Source: a bacterium (GTDB taxonomy: Bacteria; Babelota; Babeliae; Babelales; Vermiphilaceae). From it: a DNA stretch of 61,238 nt. The notes under the pieces were generated by a model that was not told the DNA's origin, did not search any database, and saw only the letters and a list, made by a program, of their open reading frames with translations. Numbering within the stretch: the first letter of the stretch is position 1; each line of letters opens with the position of its first letter. A program made the translations under genes and the position numbers. Shown piece by piece: positions 26,897 to 36,432 of the stretch. The stretch spans positions 1-61,238 of the forward strand of contig JAKBEL010000014.1 of assembly GCA_021833825.1 (NCBI GenBank). Reading direction: 5' to 3'.

Positions 26897-28426
26897 ATGT
26901 CGAACGCTATATTACATACTAAAAACCCCATAGTTCTTGTTATTTTAGATGGCTTTGGATACCGTGAAAACAGAACATTTAATGCAATCGCACAAGCAAA
27001 AATGCCCCATCTTAACAACTGGCTCATGCAATACCCTCACACACTGCTAAAAGCGTCTGGTGGATATGTTGGGCTACTAGATAATGCCATCGGAAACTCT
27101 GAAGTAGGGCATGAGACCATTGGAGCTGGACGAGTTATAGAACAACCTATCACCACTATTCACAGAGCTATTGACAATAGAGAGCTCAGCAGTAATAAAA
27201 TATTAATAGAAAAACTAAAATTGCTTGAACAGACTCATGGAAGGCTTCATTTGATAGGGCTTCTATCCGATGCCGCCATTCATAGTCATGATGAAATTCT
27301 TTATACCTTAATTGATATCGCACACACATATAACATTTCACATATCTATATTCATGCAATAATTGATGGCAGAGATGTCCCACCCAAATCGGCTAAACGA
27401 TATTTACAACAGCTGGACGATTATATAAAAAACAGGCCTCAAGTCAGTATTGGATCAATACATGGAAGATATTATGCTATGGACCGCGATAATAATCTAG
27501 ATCGAACAGAAAAATCGATTGCAGTATTGACAAAAAAAGAGCAGATCCATTTTAATACTTGGCAAAGTGTTGTCAATCATTGGTATCAACAGGATATAAC
27601 CGATGAATTCTTTCCACCTCTATCTATTGATGCACAGAGTACCATTTGCAGTGGTGATGGAATAATATTTTTCAATACACGACCAGATCGCGCACGGCAA
27701 CTAACTCATCAACTTTTAGCACAACAGGATACTCTGAAATATGCATTCTTTATAACACCCTTTAGCTATGATGAAACATGTAACACAATTGCACTATTTA
27801 AGAGAGAGAAGATCAAAAATAACCTGACAGATATTCTTCATGCTCATCATAAACAGGTTTTTGCCATAGCAGAGACGGAAAAATATGCCCATGTTACCTA
27901 TTTCTTTAATAATGGCAGAGAAAAGCCGTACGAAAATGAGACACAGATATTAATTCCATCTCTAAAAAGGCAGACTTATAAAACCTCTCCAGAGATGTCT
28001 GCACGAAAAATCACACAGCGAGTGATCCAATCTTTGCAGCAAGATCCAAAAGATTTTTACCTTATTAACTACGCCAATGCCGATATGGTTGGTCACAGTG
28101 GAGATATGCAAGCAACTATCAAAGCTGTTGAATGCTTAGATACTCAATTGGCAATACTATTTGATCAGATTATAACCATAATGAATGGTACACTTATTAT
28201 AACAGCTGATCATGGCAATGCTGAAGATAAATTCGATATTGTAAGCAATCAGCCAAGAACCTCACATACTGCCAATCCAGTTCCATTTATTGTTATTAAT
28301 AATAATCTAAAAGGAGCTAAAAACCAGCTGAGTCTTAAAAGTTTAGCTGATATTGCTCCTTATATTTTAAACATTATGCATCTGCCAGTACCTCAAGAGA
28401 TGTCCCGAGCTGATCAATCTAAATAG
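26897..28426 (+). CDS. gpmI: phosphoglycerate mutase, cofactor-independent
   Basis: A 509-residue Mn-dependent mutase interconverting 3- and 2-phosphoglycerate. Alkaline-phosphatase-like motifs: LVILDGFGYR (Asp18), the phosphoserine segment GNSEVGH (Ser68), HAIIDGRDVPP, and ADHGNAED near the C-terminus. Full length. The gene overlaps the end of the convergent GNAT gene by 13 bases. Confidence 0.96.
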   Translation: MSNAILHTKNPIVLVILDGFGYRENRTFNAIAQAKMPHLNNWLMQYPHTLLKASGGYVGLLDNAIGNSEVGHETIGAGRVIEQPITTIHRAIDNRELSSNKILIEKLKLLEQTHGRLHLIGLLSDAAIHSHDEILYTLIDIAHTYNISHIYIHAIIDGRDVPPKSAKRYLQQLDDYIKNRPQVSIGSIHGRYYAMDRDNNLDRTEKSIAVLTKKEQIHFNTWQSVVNHWYQQDITDEFFPPLSIDAQSTICSGDGIIFFNTRPDRARQLTHQLLAQQDTLKYAFFITPFSYDETCNTIALFKREKIKNNLTDILHAHHKQVFAIAETEKYAHVTYFFNNGREKPYENETQILIPSLKRQTYKTSPEMSARKITQRVIQSLQQDPKDFYLINYANADMVGHSGDMQATIKAVECLDTQLAILFDQIITIMNGTLIITADHGNAEDKFDIVSNQPRTSHTANPVPFIVINNNLKGAKNQLSLKSLADIAPYILNIMHLPVPQEMSRADQSK

Positions 28427-28992
28427 ATATCATAATAGAGCCCAACATTGCCCGCTCTTGATGACTCTTTAAACCCAACACGCTCATACAGTTTACGCGC
28501 CTTTGTATTATCAAGACGTGTAAATAGAGTCGCCTTGAGCATGCCCATCTTCTTCATCTGATCAAGAGCAAACTCGGTTAACTTTTGGCCATAACCTTTG
28601 CCCTGAAAAGCCTTATTGACCGATACAAAGAGAATCTGTCCCTTATAAAATGAAAGCCTAAAGAAAGTAACAAACCCTATAAATGCATCTGTTAATCTAT
28701 CCCGCATAATATATATTGACATATTATTATTAACAGCAGGATCAGAATATTCAGAGGTCCTTCGCGTCAACATTGCTCGCACATCATAACTATCTCTGGT
28801 TGTTAACCAATAAAAATCATCCTGAAAAGTCTTTTCAATATCACGAATATCCCTTTCATCATCATTAAATTCATAGACATAATACCCCTCGTGCTTCTGG
28901 TAAGGCCAATATTGATAAGCAACGATTGCACTAATCCCAATCATGGCGACCAACAGGGCACTATTTTTAAACCAATTTTTAACACTATACAT
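28414..28992 (-). CDS. membrane-anchored GNAT acetyltransferase
   Basis: A 192-residue protein. One N-terminal transmembrane segment (residues 10-29) is followed by a GNAT domain with the acetyl-CoA loop FQGKGYGQKL and the C-terminal ARKLYERVGFKE. A membrane anchor on a GNAT is unusual; with a positive N-terminus (MYSVKNWFK) the domain might sit outside the membrane, where acetyl-CoA is absent, or the topology may be inverted. Substrate unknown. Confidence 0.85.
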   Translation of the reverse strand: MYSVKNWFKNSALLVAMIGISAIVAYQYWPYQKHEGYYVYEFNDDERDIRDIEKTFQDDFYWLTTRDSYDVRAMLTRRTSEYSDPAVNNNMSIYIMRDRLTDAFIGFVTFFRLSFYKGQILFVSVNKAFQGKGYGQKLTEFALDQMKKMGMLKATLFTRLDNTKARKLYERVGFKESSRAGNVGLYYDIYLD

Positions 28993-29058
28993 AATAACCC
29001 TTCTGGCTAAAAGCTATAATTGAACATCAAGGTATCATCAAAAATAATAATTTAAAAA

Positions 29059-29802
29059 TTATTTTTTATAGACAATACTCTCTAAGCATAACCCTTTTGC
29101 CGGAGCATTAGTCAATGCTTGCTCGGGGTCTCTTTCTTCTAAAATAGATTTTAATTTTGCTACTGTGATTCTTCTCTTTGAGGCAACATCAAAAGATGCT
29201 CCAACAATCCTACGAATCATATGGCGCAAAAAACCTGGCCCCTTAACTATAATCAGCCAAGATCCTTGAGCATTTTCTTGAAATAGTTCAATTGACTCTA
29301 TTGTTCTGACAGTATTTTCACCCATATCAATGCCGGTACAAAAAGATCTAAAATCATGTGTTCCCACAAATAATTGCAACGCTTCATGCAATAGATGTAC
29401 ATCAAGGCAATACCGAAAAAACCAACCATATGCCTGATTAAATGGCAAAGGGCGCTCAAGAAAAAAACGATATTTATAGACTTTCTGTGCAACACCATAG
29501 ATCGGATGAAATCTATCATCGACCTGCTCTAATGAACGTATTACAATAGTCTCAGGTAATGCATCATTCCATGCATGCATCATCTGAAGAGTATCAACAG
29601 GCAAATCAACTGAAAAGGTCGCAACCTGCCCCATTGCATGAACTCCTGCATCAGTTCTTGATGCTCCAATCAACGTAATCTCTCTGTTAAAAAGAGCCTT
29701 AAAGCGATCTTGCATTGTTTGAGCTACTGACGGAGCATGCTTCTGCACTTGCCAGCCTGAAAAATCTGTACCATCATAGGCAATGAGCAATTTATATTTC
29801 AC
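29059..29802 (-). CDS. truA: tRNA pseudouridine synthase A
   Basis: A 247-residue enzyme making pseudouridine at tRNA positions 38-40. The catalytic Asp51 is in GASRTDAGVHAMGQ, and the family segments YDGTDFSGWQ and GFLRHMIRRIVGA are intact. Start codon is GTG, with AGATGG upstream. Normal length. Confidence 0.95.
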   Translation of the reverse strand: MKYKLLIAYDGTDFSGWQVQKHAPSVAQTMQDRFKALFNREITLIGASRTDAGVHAMGQVATFSVDLPVDTLQMMHAWNDALPETIVIRSLEQVDDRFHPIYGVAQKVYKYRFFLERPLPFNQAYGWFFRYCLDVHLLHEALQLFVGTHDFRSFCTGIDMGENTVRTIESIELFQENAQGSWLIIVKGPGFLRHMIRRIVGASFDVASKRRITVAKLKSILEERDPEQALTNAPAKGLCLESIVYKK

Positions 29803-29874
29803 TGACCATCTTTTCTATATTTATGGCAAAAAATCTCTCTAGACCCAAAATACATAACGGAGCAAATATCTACA

Positions 29875-31686
29875 TTAATAAGAATCGGATTTTTTACGCA
29901 TATTAGCTTGTAACACTTTTTTGCGCAAACGAATACCTTCTGGTGTAACTTCTATAAGCTCATCTGGACGAATCCATTCCATACAGGTCTCCAATTCCAT
30001 AACTCTTACAGGAGCCAATTTAACAGCATCATCTGTTCCAGAGGCACGCATGTTAGTCAATTTTTTAGTTTTGGTTGGATTCACATCAAGATCATTATCA
30101 CGGCTATGCTCGCCAATAATCATACCTTGATAAACTTTCTGAGTAGGTTTTACAAAAAGAATTCCGCGCTCTTGTAAATTATCAAGGGCATATGCGGTCA
30201 CAACACCATTGTCCATCGAAATAAGTGCACCTTTAGTACGTGATGGAATATCACCTTTATAAGGCTTGTAACCAACAAAACTATAGCTTGCAACACCAGT
30301 TCCACGGGTATCGGTTAAAAACTGTCCACGGAACCCAATAAGCCCACGAGAAGGAACTTCATATTCAAGGCGCATGCGACCATCATCATAAGCATGCATA
30401 TGTTTCAATTCAGCTTTTCGTTGCCCAAGCTTGTCCATAAGAACGCCCTGATATTCTTGAGGCACATCAATCACCAATAATTCCATCGGCTCATGCTTTA
30501 CACCATCAATGGTTTTATAAATAACTTGTGGTGCAGAAACCTGCAGCTCAAAACCTTCGCGACGCATATTTTCAATTAAAATACCCAAGTGCAACTGCCC
30601 ACGGCCAGAAACTTTGAACACTTCTGGAGCGTCAGTCTGCTCAACTCTGAGCGCAACATTAGTTAGCAACTCTTTTTCAAGACGCTCTTTAATTTGGCGC
30701 GATGTCAAAAGAGTTCCCTCTTTTCCTGCAAACGGAGAGTCATTTACAGAGATATACATAGTAAGTGTTGGCTCATCAATAGCAACATATGGATATGGTT
30801 TGGGATTTTCAGGAGAACAGACAGTGCTACCAATGGTAACCGGCTCATTAAAACCGGTAACGCAAACAATATCACCAAAAAGCGCCTTTTGAGTTTCAAC
30901 ACGATCAAGGCCAACGAATTTCATAATCTTTGTTACTTTAAATGGCTTGCTCACAAAATTGTCTTTACAGAGCACAACCTGTTGCCCAAATGAAATTTCA
31001 CCGTTAAATACACGGCCAACAGCAATAGTTCCCAAAAAATCTGAATAATCTAAATTTGTTGTTAGGAATTGTAAATAAGGCTGTTTTTGAACTGGGGCCG
31101 GAACATGCTTAATAATCGTCTCAAACAACAATTGCATAGAATCGGTCTTTTTATTTGGATCATCAGTAACAAAACCCAATCTTGACGAACCATAAAGCAA
31201 CGGGAATTCAAGCTGGTCTTCTGAGTGAGCAAGATCTAAAAATAGATCATGTATCGCTGATTCTGTAGCATCTATATCAGCATCTTTTCGATCAATTTTA
31301 TTAATCATAACAATAGGCTTAAGGCCAAGTTGCAATGCCTTTTGAAGAACAAATCGAGTTCCTGGCAAAACACCCTCAGCAGCATCAACAAGCAATAAAA
31401 AGCCTTCAACCATCTGCAGCGTACGCTCCACTTCGCCACCAAAATCACTATGGCCAGGAGTATCTACAATATTAATCGTCTTATCACCATAAATAATACC
31501 GGTATTTTTAGCAAGAATGGTTATTCCCCGCTCTCTTTCAAGATCATTTGAATCCATAACCCTATCAACATCTTGATTCTTAAGGGTCCCTGACTGTCTT
31601 AACAACTGGTCTACCAAGGTGGTCTTTCCATGGTCAACATGGGCAACAATAGCAATATTTCGTATATCTGAACGTACGTTTTCCAT
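29875..31686 (-). CDS. typA: ribosome-associated GTPase TypA/BipA
   Basis: A 603-residue translational GTPase acting in ribosome assembly and stress adaptation. The P-loop AHVDHGKTT, switch region [19 protein letters not shown] and NKIDR are clear, with EF-G-like C-terminal domains ([37 protein letters not shown]). I prefer the ATG at 31686 ([16 protein letters not shown]) because it matches family starts; an in-frame ATG at 31722 adds 12 residues but neither has a strong ribosome site. Confidence 0.95.
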   Translation of the reverse strand: MENVRSDIRNIAIVAHVDHGKTTLVDQLLRQSGTLKNQDVDRVMDSNDLERERGITILAKNTGIIYGDKTINIVDTPGHSDFGGEVERTLQMVEGFLLLVDAAEGVLPGTRFVLQKALQLGLKPIVMINKIDRKDADIDATESAIHDLFLDLAHSEDQLEFPLLYGSSRLGFVTDDPNKKTDSMQLLFETIIKHVPAPVQKQPYLQFLTTNLDYSDFLGTIAVGRVFNGEISFGQQVVLCKDNFVSKPFKVTKIMKFVGLDRVETQKALFGDIVCVTGFNEPVTIGSTVCSPENPKPYPYVAIDEPTLTMYISVNDSPFAGKEGTLLTSRQIKERLEKELLTNVALRVEQTDAPEVFKVSGRGQLHLGILIENMRREGFELQVSAPQVIYKTIDGVKHEPMELLVIDVPQEYQGVLMDKLGQRKAELKHMHAYDDGRMRLEYEVPSRGLIGFRGQFLTDTRGTGVASYSFVGYKPYKGDIPSRTKGALISMDNGVVTAYALDNLQERGILFVKPTQKVYQGMIIGEHSRDNDLDVNPTKTKKLTNMRASGTDDAVKLAPVRVMELETCMEWIRPDELIEVTPEGIRLRKKVLQANMRKKSDSY

Positions 31687-31857
31687 TTCTCTTATATTCT
31701 CTGCTAAGGGATTAAAAGGCATTTATTCTAATAGTAGCAAAACAATAAATTATGTCCATAATCAAAACCAACTTGACCAACTTGTACTACAGCAAACTAT
31801 TGCTATTGCCAGCATAAATCACCTATCCTTAAAAATAATGGGGAAATGGAGGTCCTT

Positions 31858-32244
31858 ATGAACAAAACAATGATAGTTGCCATAGCTTTATCTTTGGCCA
31901 ACTATAGCTTATGTACAGACTACTTCAATCGATATGCCAAACTACAACATACATCTGGCTATGAAGGAATGTCTCCACTAGCAATAGCTGCAACTTTAGA
32001 TGATTTTAATGCTATTGATCACTTTCTACTTACAGCTCCCCATCAAGATCTCATTGCGGCTCAAGCTATTCTTAAAAACAGACTCGATATTTTAAAAATT
32101 GAGCTACACCAGAAAATTCCCCGTGAGACAATCGATCCTGTATCAGAAAATCAATCTGATCGGCACAACACAATTCATCATAAGATTTATAGTGTGAAAA
32201 ATAGTTTGCAAAAGATCTCTACAAAATTACGCGAATCTGATTGA
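31858..32244 (+). CDS. small exported protein with one ankyrin-like motif
   Basis: A 128-residue protein with a signal peptide (MNKTMIVAIALSLANYSLC) and an ankyrin-like helix pair MSPLAIAATLDDFNAIDHFL. The C-terminal half is charged, helical and possibly coiled-coil. GGAGG is placed ideally before the ATG at 31858. Function unknown; another member of this genome's set of exported helical proteins. Confidence 0.6.
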   Translation: MNKTMIVAIALSLANYSLCTDYFNRYAKLQHTSGYEGMSPLAIAATLDDFNAIDHFLLTAPHQDLIAAQAILKNRLDILKIELHQKIPRETIDPVSENQSDRHNTIHHKIYSVKNSLQKISTKLRESD

Positions 32245-32295
32245 ATGCAAAGCCCACCAGGAAACATAATAACTGCATCCTATATCCACCTTGTA

Positions 32296-33618
32296 TCATA
32301 TACCTTCTTGAGTAAAATATACTTCTATCTTTTTTTTTGCACCGGAAGAAGTATGCCCTATTGTTATTCTTTCTTTTTCCCAGCCATCAACAGGATCGAG
32401 CGATATCAACTGCAAACAAGCATTATTCACACCTTTTCTAAGCAATATGTTAGAAGAGTCTGGCCTATTTTGTAAAACCTTTATACACAGCAAATTATAA
32501 TCATTCAAACTATTTCTCCACAAACTCATTTCATCATCAATATCAGCAGCACAGACCATATCGGGATATGGCAAGCCATTTTTTTGTACATAATCTGTAT
32601 AATCAGTAGCCTTGGCATAAAGATACAGATTAAGAACTGCTTGTGGAAAAGATGTTTTCAAGAATGAAAGAAATTGCTTAGCAGGATCCTCAATTCCAGC
32701 TGGCTCTAAACAGATCTTTCTTTTTACTTCGTCCAAAGAAAGAGTTCTCATTAACGCATCCATATTTTGCACATAATCAACGAGCTTATCTATACCCTCT
32801 GAAAAGTCCGCACGGCGCTGAACATCTACCTCAAAAGGTTGATTTAAATCATTATCTTTACTTTTATTGTACAAATTAAGAAAACCCCAAAATTTAGGGT
32901 CTATTAGATGCATAGTCAATACCCCGTCAGATTTTTGAGAAAGTAATTTGCAAGCAATAACCAAATCCTGAAACATTCCTCCACAACCAAACCCTACATA
33001 ATGAACCGCATCGGAAGAATTAAGCTTTTCTTGCAATGAAGAGACAACTCTTGCTTCGAACTGATTTCTATAGCGTGGTTGCCATGTTCTACTCAATTGA
33101 CATGGCCAAAAATCCTGTTTTGTGCATTCGCCAAGCAAAAAAATTGGCGACTCCTCTTTTTCATACACCGCTACTAGCTGATTAAGCAGATCTAATGCTT
33201 GTTCGTGAGGCTGACTGCAATCCTCAATTTTATAGAATTTTGCATCAGATTGAAAATCATCATTTACCCTATAAAGATCATTTAAAGCTGTTAATGGATC
33301 AGTCAGAATAGTTGAAAGGGGATTACAAGTGCGCCTATTACGATAATAGATATATGTCTTATAAGTTATTCCACCGACTAAACCCACTGCGACGGCTGTT
33401 GCCACAGGATGATTTTCTACAAATGTTTTTGTCCGCTTTGCTATATTTGCAACCAAATCTTCCACATAATCAAACCGCAAACCAGAAGGCATAAAACCAG
33501 AAGGCTTATTTGAATGAAACTTATGAAAAATTACTAATTCATTTCCATAAGAATCTGAACAAAAAATCATCCCTGCATGTAAAATAAAAACTATTAAACA
33601 AAAGGATCGCTTACTCAT
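32296..33618 (-). CDS. large exported or membrane protein with a Rossmann-like segment
   Basis: A 440-residue protein of no recognised family. It begins with a signal peptide (MSKRSFCLIVFILHAGMIFC) and has a transmembrane segment near residues 70-90 (AVAVGLVGGITYKTYIYY). A stretch VHYVGFGCGGMFQDLVIACKLL followed by a strand ending HLIDPKFWG resembles the glycine-rich loop and acidic strand of a SAM-dependent methyltransferase, but this is only a resemblance. Confidence 0.6.
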   Translation of the reverse strand: MSKRSFCLIVFILHAGMIFCSDSYGNELVIFHKFHSNKPSGFMPSGLRFDYVEDLVANIAKRTKTFVENHPVATAVAVGLVGGITYKTYIYYRNRRTCNPLSTILTDPLTALNDLYRVNDDFQSDAKFYKIEDCSQPHEQALDLLNQLVAVYEKEESPIFLLGECTKQDFWPCQLSRTWQPRYRNQFEARVVSSLQEKLNSSDAVHYVGFGCGGMFQDLVIACKLLSQKSDGVLTMHLIDPKFWGFLNLYNKSKDNDLNQPFEVDVQRRADFSEGIDKLVDYVQNMDALMRTLSLDEVKRKICLEPAGIEDPAKQFLSFLKTSFPQAVLNLYLYAKATDYTDYVQKNGLPYPDMVCAADIDDEMSLWRNSLNDYNLLCIKVLQNRPDSSNILLRKGVNNACLQLISLDPVDGWEKERITIGHTSSGAKKKIEVYFTQEGI

Positions 33619-33737
33619 CTTTCAAATATCCCATAAAAATAGACCTATCCTGAACCCAAAAATACGAAACTGATTATAATTATTAAAAAGTTTCACTACA
33701 TATGAGTTTCAAAAGATCTTTAATATATTAAAACAAA

Positions 33738-33764
33738 AAAAGAGGACCCTTTTGGACCCTCTTT
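33738..33764 (-). terminator. intrinsic terminator of the rpsF-rpsR operon
   Basis: On the minus strand: AAAGAGGGTCC, loop AAAA, GGGTCCTCTTT, then further T. The 11-bp stem includes two G-U pairs. It lies 20 bases after the rpsR stop. Confidence 0.85.
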
Positions 33765-33784
33765 AATCTAACATCAAAAACAGA

Positions 33785-34069
33785 TTAATATCTCGATGTA
33801 TATGGCAAAAGAGCCATTGTACGAGCCTTTTTAATCTCTTTAGACAAACGACGTTGCCACTTACAGCTATTTCCTGAAATACGAGCAGGTAAAATCTTGC
33901 CACGTTCAGTTAAAAAGCCTTTTAAAAAATAGGCATTTTTATAATCAATCTGCTGTTGCATCTCTGTGTTTCCACAGAAACGGCAATGTTTTTGTCCACC
34001 AAATCCATTCTTACGCATTCTTTTACGAGAAAGACGCGCAGACATTTTCAATTTTATCTTTTTTGTCAT
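33785..34069 (-). CDS. rpsR: 30S ribosomal protein S18
   Basis: A 94-residue S18 protein binding 16S rRNA next to S6. The family core [25 protein letters not shown] and [12 protein letters not shown] are clear. A CRFCGN pair in the N-terminal extension could bind zinc. It lies 19 bases after rpsF; the usual ssb gene between S6 and S18 is absent here. Confidence 0.95.
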   Translation of the reverse strand: MTKKIKLKMSARLSRKRMRKNGFGGQKHCRFCGNTEMQQQIDYKNAYFLKGFLTERGKILPARISGNSCKWQRRLSKEIKKARTMALLPYTSRY

Positions 34070-34088
34070 GATATCATCCTAACTATTA

Positions 34089-34586
34089 TTACGCTTCAAT
34101 TTCAGCATCAACATCACCTATCATCAGATCTTCAGCATCATCTTGATGTCTTCCCTCTGATCTAAAATGGCGTCTACCATCTCTTGATGACAAACCTTCT
34201 ACTTTATGTTCACGAAGGAATGTGTCAACATCACGAGCTGGCGCATCTTCAAGCGATTGTGGTCTTTGGTAAACCAGAGACTCTGCCGCATCTAATTTAG
34301 AGACTAAATAGCGCATAACAATATCATTAAGCTTTACAGCAAAAATGGTCTTTAATTCTTCTAATAGACTGGTTGGGTTACTTGCTATCTCAAATCTCAT
34401 TAAAAAGTAGACACCATAGTCATTCTTTTTAACAGGATATGCAAGGCGATATTTTCCCCAACGCTCAAAGGAAATAACATTTCCTTTGTATTGACCGATC
34501 ACCTTTTCAAGGCGATCTTCAAGCTGCTTTGCCTCATCCTGAGTTATTTCAGGAACAGAAAGCATTAAAATTTCGTAACGTAACAT
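34089..34586 (-). CDS. rpsF: 30S ribosomal protein S6 with C-terminal extension
   Basis: A 165-residue S6 protein; residues 1-100 are the conserved domain (YEILMLSVPEIT, WGKYRLAYPVKKNDYGVYFLMRFE, LNDIVMRYLV). The remaining 65 residues form a charged, Arg/Asp/Glu-rich tail longer than usual. It is followed by rpsR in the same operon. Confidence 0.95.
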   Translation of the reverse strand: MLRYEILMLSVPEITQDEAKQLEDRLEKVIGQYKGNVISFERWGKYRLAYPVKKNDYGVYFLMRFEIASNPTSLLEELKTIFAVKLNDIVMRYLVSKLDAAESLVYQRPQSLEDAPARDVDTFLREHKVEGLSSRDGRRHFRSEGRHQDDAEDLMIGDVDAEIEA

Positions 34587-34745
34587 AATCTGTTACTCCT
34601 TACCAACTGGAAGTGTTTATTAATATTAACACTATAAGGCCACACTCCTTGTGCCTTATTTAGCTCATAAGCAGCTGCTTATGAATAAAAACTCAACCAC
34701 CAACCCCTTTTTAAAGGCGATTAATGAAAGCTCTCTATATATTAA

Positions 34746-34785
34746 AATAACAAAAGGACCAGTTTTTACTAGCCCTTCTGTTATT
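34746..34785. terminator. long hairpin downstream of the LexA-like gene
   Basis: On the minus strand a 17-bp stem with three G-U pairs (AATAACAGAAGGGCTAG / CTGGTCCTTTTGTTATT) and a 6-base loop, 21 bases after the regulator's stop. On the plus strand it is followed by eight T, so it may act in both directions. Confidence 0.75.
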
Positions 34786-34805
34786 TTTTTTGCTTTAATG
34801 AAGTC

Positions 34806-35477
34806 CTATGTCAGCTTTTGATGGCGCTGAATCACTCTTCCAATTATTCTGAAGTGGTCTTTTCCACGAATCAGAGCGATTGGAGGGTTTTTGTGATTAA
34901 CAGATTCAAGAACAATAAAATCTTCTGTATAAGTAACTTGCATAATGGCTTTAACTTGAGCGTCATTACCATATTCAACAGCAGCTATATCACCTGATCG
35001 TGTCCATATTTCAGGAGAGACTATCAAATAATCCCCTTTTACAAAAGTAGGGGCCATCAAGTTGTTTTCAACGCACAATGAGAACATAGCATTATCATTG
35101 GTGTTTAAAACAGGGACAAAGACATCCTTGTAACCTGTGGTAACCTGCATTAACTGATTATTATATGGTGATGGATTTGAAGGAATCTCGCCAACTACTG
35201 GTACAACATGCACTCGCAGTTCAACATTTGATTCTTCAGGCATACTGACGTTACTATCAATATTGTCAGTTCTTTGACGTCTTTGAGCAAAAAGATCAAT
35301 CGGACTAATCTCAAATGCATTAGCCAATTTTCTTAATGAATCCTCATTCCAACGCCTTGTGCCATTTTTAATGTGTGTTAAATAGCTCTCAGACATACCG
35401 GTCTTTTCTGCTAAAATCTTAGTTGTCCAGCCTTTTTCTCTGAGCAGCTCCTTTACACGTAGAGCCGTAGAAGACAT
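34806..35477 (-). CDS. XRE/S24-type regulator lacking the catalytic serine
   Basis: A 223-residue LexA/CI-like regulator. An N-terminal HTH (about residues 6-60: LAEKTGMSESYLTHIKNGTRRW) is joined to a C-terminal S24-type domain (about 125-220: APTFVKGDYLIVSPE, GDIAAVEYG). The self-cleavage serine of the (D/E)SM.P motif is Leu (VENNLMAPTF), while a Lys remains in AQVKAIM. So it probably dimerises through this domain but cannot cleave itself. It faces away from rnhB, and an inverted repeat overlaps its predicted promoter. Confidence 0.85.
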   Translation of the reverse strand: MSSTALRVKELLREKGWTTKILAEKTGMSESYLTHIKNGTRRWNEDSLRKLANAFEISPIDLFAQRRQRTDNIDSNVSMPEESNVELRVHVVPVVGEIPSNPSPYNNQLMQVTTGYKDVFVPVLNTNDNAMFSLCVENNLMAPTFVKGDYLIVSPEIWTRSGDIAAVEYGNDAQVKAIMQVTYTEDFIVLESVNHKNPPIALIRGKDHFRIIGRVIQRHQKLT

Positions 35478-35533
35478 AAAATTACTCCTGTATTTTTAAA
35501 GGGTCAATGGTTAAACCTACTGCGTTATTTCTA

Positions 35534-35561
35534 ATTGTACACATTAATAGCGAATTGTCAA
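35534..35561 (-). promoter_or_regulatory. predicted sigma-70 promoter of the LexA-like gene
   Basis: On the minus strand: TTGACA (35561-35556), 16-base spacer, TACAAT (35539-35534). It stands about 55 bases before the start codon. This is one of the best consensus promoters in the window. Confidence 0.7.
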
Positions 35562-35584
35562 ATTAAAAAGTCAAGTTTTGACAA
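35555..35584. promoter_or_regulatory. candidate operator overlapping the LexA-like promoter
   Basis: Arms TTGTCAAA (35555-35562) and TTTGACAA (35577-35584) form an inverted repeat over the -35 element. Within it lies a tighter repeat, GTCAA-GTT-TTGAC (35570-35582). The position suggests autorepression by the adjacent HTH protein. Confidence 0.5.
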
Positions 35585-35721
35585 GAAAAAAACAGCCCAA
35601 AGGCCCTTTGATCCAGAGCTCCGGATCAAAATACGTTTCAAACTGACATCTCACAAAGCCTTTTTTTGACACAAAAATACATCAATGCTATCCTCAAAAA
35701 GGCTTTAAATCAGGAAAACAG

Positions 35722-36432
35722 ATGATACTCGACCATTCAAAAAATAACAATAAAAGAGCTCCTTTCAAAAAAAACAGCTATGAAGCTCAGGCCTGGCTAC
35801 TTGACAAGGTTGTATGTGGCATTGATGAAGTCGGGCGGGGTTGCCTTTCAGGGCCAGTCGTTACAGCTGCAGTAATATTACCCAGAAATTGCTCCTATCG
35901 ACTCCTGAAAGATTCAAAAGTCATGACTCCAGAAGAGCGCACAAAAGCCGATCGCTGGATCAGAAAAAATTGCTGGTACAGTTATGGTATTGTTCACCAT
36001 AGACTCATAGATAAGCACAATATATGGCATGCGACACTTATAGCCATGCGCAGAGCTCTTATGAATCTTCTTGCAATAACTCCTTTTAAACCACATGCAA
36101 TTTTAGTAGATGCAATGCCTCTCACATTGACCAATAGTTGCCATCAAGAGCTCCCTATCTTTCATTTTCCCTTTGGAGAAAAAAGATCAAGCTCAATAGC
36201 AGCGGCATCTATTATTGCAAAAGTTAAGCGTGATGCAATGATGGAAGACATGGATAAAATGTTCCCCCATTATGGCTGGTATGCCAACAAAGGGTATGGC
36301 ACCGATCAGCACAAAAAAGCTATCAAGCTGCACAACAGGACCATTCTTCATCGCCTCAGTTATTTAAAAAATGTTAACATTGAAACCTCTCTGGATAGAA
36401 TCGATGATATCACTCAACAACAATCCATCTGA
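35722..36432 (+). CDS. rnhB: ribonuclease HII
   Basis: A 236-residue RNase HII cleaving RNA in RNA-DNA hybrids. The catalytic GIDEVGRG (Asp35, Glu36) opens the domain, with later Asp in HAILVDAMPL and in KVKRDAMMEDMD, and the substrate-binding SIAAASIIAKV. AGGAAAAC lies before the ATG. It overlaps the next gene, so rnhB, the HAS-barrel-like gene and ftsY probably form an operon. Confidence 0.95.
   Translation: MILDHSKNNNKRAPFKKNSYEAQAWLLDKVVCGIDEVGRGCLSGPVVTAAVILPRNCSYRLLKDSKVMTPEERTKADRWIRKNCWYSYGIVHHRLIDKHNIWHATLIAMRRALMNLLAITPFKPHAILVDAMPLTLTNSCHQELPIFHFPFGEKRSSSIAAASIIAKVKRDAMMEDMDKMFPHYGWYANKGYGTDQHKKAIKLHNRTILHRLSYLKNVNIETSLDRIDDITQQQSI

Noticed and set aside
29921-30892. Plus-strand frames opposite typA
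   Set aside because: Antisense to a conserved GTPase frame, with no ribosome sites or recognisable products.
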